12,970 nt of DNA from Pelagophyceae sp. CCMP2097. Taxonomy: Eukaryota; Sar; Pelagophyceae. Shown here piece by piece: positions 9,401 to 12,970 of this stretch (positions are counted from its first letter, which is position 1; the number at the start of each line of letters is the position of its first letter). Position numbers and translations under genes: made by a program. The stretch is taken from contig MU657538.1 of assembly GCA_026770575.1 (NCBI GenBank), positions 31,298 through 44,267 of the forward strand, written 5' to 3'. The notes under the pieces are model-generated. The model was not told the origin of the DNA. It searched no databases and saw only the letters and a list, made by a program, of their open reading frames with translations.

Positions 9401-9688
9401 AGGCGTGTCGTGGACGAGCAGGGCCGGGGGTCAACGTTCCCATCGCGGCCTTTGCCGCGCGCCCGGGAGCACTCTTGTCGCAAACCACGCTTAGGTACAA
9501 ACGGCCCTAAAACAAAAACAAAACAAAAACACGCTTAGGTACAAACGGCCCTAAAGTCGCAGCTCACAAACGTCTGCGGCCCGCTCGCCGGCGACGCGGA
9601 AAGCCATTGCGTCCGCTTCGCGCTCCGGGCCACGCTTGCCCAGCTCTGTTCTGCCATAGACGCGGACTCGAGATTCGTCTCGCCGTAA
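6468..9688 (+). CDS. Secreted/Golgi TPR, glycosyltransferase-like and sulfotransferase fusion
   Basis: Six exons are predicted: 6468-6754, 6951-7246, 7372-7894, 8131-8521, 8608-9285 and 9539-9688, about 774 residues. The intron phases (2,1,2,0,0) are all consistent. Donors include GTGAGG, GTACGT and GTAAGT. Residues 1-25 form a signal peptide or anchor (MASTLLLWLLLATAAPAVG). Residues 35-130 are TPR-like (EYADAVDACRAAS, then GDARLLKNAAMAANYV). Residues 141-370 resemble a GT-A-type glycosyltransferase-like family: VTLVTTFFRSD, FVAHADNVFDESL (DxD-like site), GYDAFGF and HVHCSQERRY. Residues 370-600 are a sulfotransferase with a PAPS-binding loop (LPHSGETWLRF, about 418), a 3'-phosphate motif (LLLLRDPLDVA, about 493) and W-x-x-HV-x-x-W...IVRFEDLL. 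An unassigned C-terminal segment follows. The sulfotransferase exons have no ATG of their own, which supports fusion. The first donor could instead be 6740. The likely job is to make and sulfate a surface or secreted glycan. The sulfotransferase call is firm, the glycosyltransferase call moderate. Confidence 0.7.
7272..7307. repeat. 18-bp tandem duplication in an intron
   Basis: GCTTGCGGAGAGTG occurs at 7272-7285 and 7290-7303, a period of 18. It lies entirely within the predicted intron 7247-7371 of the fusion gene. Confidence 0.85.
7973..8020. repeat. 24-bp tandem duplication in an intron
   Basis: Two back-to-back copies (7973-7996 and 7997-8020) of a unit containing TTTGACGGTTATTCCCCTTT differ at one base. 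They lie within the predicted intron 7895-8130 that joins the glycosyltransferase-like and sulfotransferase parts. Confidence 0.9.
8533..8572. repeat. 12-bp direct repeat in an intron
   Basis: CAAACAAAGCGT occurs at 8533-8544 and 8561-8572, a period of 28. Both copies fall inside the 86-nt intron 8522-8607 of the fusion gene and make up a large share of it. Confidence 0.85.
9317..9346. repeat. 15-bp perfect tandem duplication
   Basis: CGGCACGTGGGAAAC is repeated exactly, 9317-9331 and 9332-9346, within the predicted last intron of the fusion gene. Confidence 0.9.
9487..9555. repeat. 25-bp direct repeat, 44-bp period, with duplicated splice-like AG^GT
   Basis: A 25-base sequence starting ACGCTTAGGTACAAACGG occurs at 9487-9511 and 9531-9555, separated by 19 bases of A/C-only sequence. 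Each copy contains CTTAG^GTACAA. The segment 9495-9538 therefore begins with GT and ends with AG, 44 nt in total. The second AG (9537-9538) is my chosen acceptor for the last exon of the fusion gene. Using the first AG would run into a stop unless this 44-nt segment were also removed. Confidence 0.9.
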
Positions 9689-9714
9689 CCCTCTCCGAAG
9701 ACACCGCCCCTGCT

Positions 9715-10145
9715 CCTTGGACCTTGTCATGGGAATTTCGTCATTGGGTTCTCGTCATGGGGACCTTGCTACACGGGGCCCTTGTCGGGGGCTCGCTGCG
9801 GGGCCTCGTCACGCGACCTTGTCACGTGGACCTCCTCGCAGGGCCTTGCCGCAGGGCCTTATCCAATTTGTCGCGGGGCCGCGTCACGGAAACGTGTCAT
9901 AAAGACCCTGCCAACCGTTTCACGGGAACCTCGTCACGGGGACGTCGTCCACTGGAACCTTGCCACAGGGACTCGTCACCGGGACTTTTTCGTCGCGGGG
10001 CTTTGTCACTTGGACCGTGGTCACTTTGGGTCCGTGTCGTGGGAACCGTGTCAGGGGGGGCGTGTCACTGGGTTCTCGTCCCTTGTCACAAGGACGTTGC
10101 CACGGGACGTTGCCTTTCTCGTTTTGGTCCCCTTTGTCTGAGCCG
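9715..10145. repeat. Degenerate minisatellite, unit about 14 bp
   Basis: About 30 diverged copies of a unit close to TCGTCACGGGGACCT with many substitutions and small indels, mostly 12-16 bases apart. Open frames through it (such as 9607-10182) translate into repetitive peptides and I do not treat them as genes. The block begins about 25 bases after the stop of the fusion gene. Confidence 0.8.
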
Positions 10146-10244
10146 CCGTGTGAAACCTTTTTGCGATTCATACGATCCCTGATGGGATGTCATATGGGCT
10201 CAATGGCGCGAAAGGGTTCGTGAAAGACCGTCTTCTCCCCGGTC

Positions 10245-10680
10245 CTTGAAAGCCCTCCGGACGGGCCCTTGCCTCTTGCCTCTGCGGAGTCACTTGAAAG
10301 GCCTCTTTGCAAGGCCCTTGCAAAACGCACGGTTCCTTGCAAGGGACCAGGCCCTTACAAGGCTCCTTCGAGGCTCCTCGCACGGGCCTCGACTCGTCCC
10401 TCGCAAGGGCCCTCAGTACGGGACGGTCCCTCTGTGTGGCCTCTGACGGCCCCTCGTGCGGTCCGAGGGCGGGCCTCTCGTGCGCTCCCCTTGTACGGGC
10501 GAGGCCTCGGGGTGCCCTGCAAGGCCCTCGGTCCCTCGCACGGGCCTCTTGCCCCGAAGAGGCCACTAAGACCCCTTCTGGACGGCCCCTCGCAAGGTCT
10601 CTTGCAGGGCCCCTCGTGAGATGAGCCCCCGCACGGGCCGTGGGGAACCGTACGGTCCCCTTCAAGGTACGGTGCCTTGC
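10245..10680. repeat. Degenerate minisatellite related to the preceding block
   Basis: Many diverged copies of units such as CCTCGCACGGGCCT and CCTTGCAAGGGCC, roughly 12-16 bases apart. The unit can be derived from the 9715-10145 block by loss of three bases (TCGtCACGGGgaCCT to TCGCACGGGCCT). Many copies are near-palindromic around TTGCAA. Open frames through it, on both strands, are repeat translations. A unique spacer of about 100 bases (10146-10244) separates the two blocks. Confidence 0.75.
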
Positions 10681-10719
10681 GAAAACGGCAAAGTCTTTGT
10701 CGAGCGGAGCCGCCGACGT

Positions 10720-11920
10720 TTAAGTTAGAGAGTGCTCTGCAAACAACGGTGCCACCATGTCCGGGGCTTTGTCCGAATTGCGCTTGGCCTTTTTGCGGTC
10801 GTTTCGGCGCTGCGAGTGGTTGCGGCCCTCGAGGGCGGGGGTCGTCGTTTTTCGCTTTTGGGACGTCGGCATCTCGCCCGGCGCGCGAGTCGGAGTCGCC
10901 TTCTTGCGCCGCTTCGGCGTGGGCGCGGCCGGCGACAGTGCGACTTCCGCCTCTGCGTCCGCGGCCTCGGAGTCCGCCCCGGAGTCTGTGGCGTCTGCAG
11001 AGGCCGTTTCGTCAGCGACAAAGCTCAGAGATTTGCATTCTTTGCCGTCCTCCCCCTGCAGCTGCGGGTGCGTCCGCGCCCCGTCGCCGAGCGTGGTCTG
11101 GTGCTTGTAGCCGGGGAAGAGGGATTGATCGAAATCGCGAAACGCGAATAATTTCAACCCTTGTTCCTTAGCAAGGCTTTCCACGCCCCATAATGAATAA
11201 GGCGGGATCCACCGCAGCGCCACGTGGATGGCGCCCTCGACGGGCGTGACTTTGGTCTTGGCGGACTCGAAGAAGTCTGACATGAGAGCGCGGTTGACGT
11301 GAACTCTCTGTTCTCCGCTGTGCCTAACGCGCGGTTGGCGCACGTGCAGGCCACTGCCACGCTCTCGCAGGTGATGGCCACTTGCACGATGATGGTAAAC
11401 ACCGACAATATCACTGTGATGCACTCTGGCCACGATGACGGTGGCCAAAGACAATCTCACTGTCATTCACTCTCACACAATGCCCCTCGCGCGCTCGCCA
11501 GGTTTGCTTTAAAGACGCTCGCACAAACGGGAAGTTGAAAACTATTCTGTCGAATTTCTTCGTCTCCAGCTTCTCCGTCAGCTTGGACAGCGCTCTAGCG
11601 TCGACGCCAAACTCGACGGCGCAGCCGGCTTCCTTTAATGAAGCGACGCGCGCTTGGACGCCAGCGTACTTTTTAGACTGCGCTACTGCAGAATCAAACG
11701 ACGTCGCGGTCACCCCCGCGCCGCTCCCGCGGTGCTGGACCAGGCCGAGCGCGAAGGAGAAGTCGCCGTCTCCAACAATCAAGATGGTCTTGATGGCCTT
11801 TTGATCGTACCTCGCTACGTTCACCGCCGGCGGGTGAGCCAGAACCCACGCCTTGCGCTCCTTGGAACTCTTTTTAACAGCCTTCTTCATCGCCTGCGAC
11901 CCGGACAGGCGCTTGCCCAT
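10720..11920 (-). CDS. BMT5-like (DUF2431) rRNA uridine-N3 methyltransferase
   Basis: Yeast Bmt5 methylates a uridine at N3 in 25S rRNA in the nucleolus. This gene shows the family hallmarks: a SAM-binding loop TILIVGDGDFSFALGL at residues 45-60, then TATSFDS, FGVDA, FDRIVFNFPH, NRALMSDFFESA, GAIHVALRWIPPYSLWGV and FPGYKHQTTLG. The motifs become continuous only after removing a 205-nt intron at 11528-11324 (GTTTGT...GTTAG, phase 2), which restores the diagnostic FNFPHSG from FNFP and HSG. Exons 11920-11529 and 11323-10720 give 331 residues. The N-terminus is Lys-rich and the last 100 residues are acidic then very basic (PKRRKKATPTR, NDRKKAKR), fitting nucleolar targeting. The reading frames run open into the intron from both sides, so simple ORF calls give two wrong proteins. 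The family call is strong; the exact modified base is inferred. Confidence 0.85.
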
Positions 11921-12448
11921 GGCGCCGCGGCTTCGCGACTTGACGTCGGATAGGCGCGCACGGACAGATTATGCATGTGACGGCCGGCACGACCGTTCTG
12001 GAATTTACGAAAGTGCAGCCGACATTTCAATAAGTGTTCAAAGAAAGGGTTGCGGCCCCCTATCGGGGCGTTGCTGCGCAAAAAGGGAAGGCTGTGCGAC
12101 GGGCCAAGGGTCCAGCGAACGACACGGGCGAGAAACTGCTAAATTTATTTATGCACGAGGAACCTTCGGTCCCGATGGACCGCTTTGGAAAGCTTCCAGT
12201 TAAGATGCAACGCTGGCCTTGCTTTAAGTGCATCTTCGCGTGGTGTTCGTCATCCGGAAGCCATAGGCGGCAGAGTACGCCGTAGTGCACGCCGAGGCGG
12301 AACATGGCCTCGGCGTTCAACAGAATAGTGGCGTCCATCCAGCACCGCACGGCGAGGTTGTCCGACTGTGGCACGCCCTCGTAGTGTAAGACGCCGAGAT
12401 CGTGTAGAGCGAGCGCGTACCCGTCGTCTGCTGCGCGTTGGAACCAGT

Positions 12449-12468
12449 CGGCGGCGGCGGCGGCGGCG
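12449..12468. repeat. CGG trinucleotide run
   Basis: An uninterrupted CGG repeat of about 20 bases, read as an Ala run on the minus strand just before the Sel1 repeats. It sits at the frame change in the RING/Sel1 gene, although gain or loss of whole units would not by itself shift the frame. Confidence 0.9.
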
Positions 12469-12669
12469 AGTACGCGTCGGCGTTGCCGCGGTTCACGTGA
12501 ATCATCAGCCGGCAAGTCTGTTCGGTGTCGGTGTAGTGCCCCAAGGCTCGGCAGTAAGGGCAGAGATTGGACACCTTCGGCCATGATGCGGCGTAGGAGA
12601 CGCACAGGTACTGCATGCAGCATAACTAGGCACACGCGTCACAGTCACACTGGGCGCGAGGAGCCAGAG

Positions 12670-12685
12670 GCGCGCGCGCGCGCGC
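12670..12685. repeat. (GC)8 dinucleotide run
   Basis: Eight GC dinucleotides inside the predicted 119-nt intron of the RING/Sel1 gene. Alternating GC of this kind can adopt Z-DNA; no function is implied. Confidence 0.9.
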
Positions 12686-12799
12686 CGGAGGGACGCCCCA
12701 GCCGCAGGAGCACAGGCACCGGCGCGCAAGGACATGCAGCTTACCTGGACGGGAGTGACACCGAGTTCCGACGTCAGCGGGTCCGTGCTAAGGAAGCTC

Positions 12800-12970
12800 A
12801 CGGACAGAAAGTCCGCGTCTGCACCATGTGTGCGTCCGCGGGTCGTCCGCATCCGCACCACGTCCGCGTCTGCAAAAAAATTGGGGCGTCCGCGTCTGCA
12901 GGGCGTCCGCGTCTGTGCCGCGTCCGCACCCGTGGAAGGTCTGCGTCCGCTCTGCGTCCGCGTCCGCACC
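12800..12970. repeat. Degenerate 12-15 bp repeat, GCGTCCGCGTCTGC-like
   Basis: Diverged copies of GCGTCCGCGTCTGC and CGTCCGCATCCGCACC run to the window edge and probably beyond. The minus-strand open frame through it (12505-12969) reads as repeated Ala-Asp and Arg-Thr units, so I treat it as repeat and not as the N-terminus of the RING/Sel1 gene. Confidence 0.8.

Larger units (their letters stand above)
12060..12852 (-). pseudogene. RING-like/Sel1-repeat gene, apparently damaged
   Basis: Three pieces in order resemble protist proteins with a RING-like finger followed by Sel1 repeats. Piece 1 (to 12745) ends FLSTDPLTSELGVTPVQ at a strong donor, CAG^GTAAGC. A 119-nt intron (12744-12626) joins it in phase to LCCMQYLCVSYAA...NLCPYCRA, the second half of a RING-like finger, then TDTEQTCRLMIHVNRGNADA. 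A frame change near 12470, beside a (GCC)n run, is needed to reach AADWFQRAADDGYALALHDLGVLHYEGV and AEAMFRLGVHYG, which are Sel1 repeats. The first Cys pair of the finger is missing (LSVS where C-x-x-C is expected), most of the first Sel1 repeat is absent, and sequence after VHYG is unlike Sel1. I read it as a decaying copy. An unrecognised intron or sequencing error could explain the frame change. No convincing start codon is visible. Confidence 0.5.

Noticed and set aside
9607..10182. 191-codon plus-strand open frame
   Set aside because: After the end of the fusion gene it is a translation of the degenerate 14-bp repeat, with no domain-like sequence.
10168..10665. 165-codon minus-strand open frame (and plus-strand frames at 10246-10624)
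   Set aside because: All are translations of the second minisatellite, full of repeated Gly-Pro-Cys-Lys and Ala-Arg units.
10757..11110. 117-codon plus-strand open frame rich in Ala/Ser
   Set aside because: It is antisense to the basic tail of the BMT5-like protein and has no features of its own.
12505..12969. 154-codon minus-strand protein starting at the window edge
   Set aside because: Its first 40 residues are translated satellite repeat, and it reads through a strong GTAAGC donor at 12744 into an intron with a GC dinucleotide run.

Overview
The window reads as nuclear DNA of a GC-rich, intron-bearing unicellular eukaryote. Several protein families continue across frame changes exactly where phase-compatible GT-AG introns of about 85-250 nt (perhaps also 44-48 nt) can be placed, and there are no bacterial operons or ribosome-binding sites. 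The gene mix (WD40, KCTD-type BTB plus Kelch, RING plus Sel1, fused glycosyltransferase plus sulfotransferase, SMN) and strong codon bias fit a microalga or other protist. A pelagophyte-like stramenopile is my best guess, but it is only an impression. All splice models here were built by eye from phase, consensus and family fit, and no transcript supports them.

Layout. 1-621: flank with a 34-bp hairpin-bearing tandem repeat and a TATA-like box. 622-1506 (+): three-exon gene for an SMN (survival motor neuron) protein that has the Gemin2-binding helix and YG box but no Tudor domain. 1569-2654 (-): intronless seven-repeat WD40 protein, convergent with SMN. 2655-3748: mostly unassigned, with one weak hypothetical (+) gene. 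3749-6264 (-): multi-exon coiled-coil/KCTD-BTB/six-blade Kelch gene. 6265-6467: short divergent promoter region. 6468-9688 (+): six-exon gene fusing a signal peptide, a TPR-like segment, a glycosyltransferase-like domain and a sulfotransferase. About 9715-10680: two related degenerate minisatellites. 10720-11920 (-): two-exon BMT5-like (DUF2431) rRNA methyltransferase with a basic tail. 12060-12852 (-): damaged RING/Sel1 gene. 12800-12970: another degenerate GC-rich repeat.

The genes do not form one pathway. SMN (snRNP assembly) and the BMT5-like enzyme (rRNA modification) are housekeeping RNA functions. The WD40, Kelch-BTB and RING/Sel1 proteins are scaffold or ubiquitin-ligase-type families that are often expanded in protists. 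The fusion gene points to sulfated glycan synthesis in the secretory pathway. The most notable points are the Tudor-less SMN, the glycosyltransferase-sulfotransferase fusion, and short tandem duplications that sit mainly in predicted introns, including a 44-bp duplication that itself creates an intron-like AG^GT...AG^GT segment.
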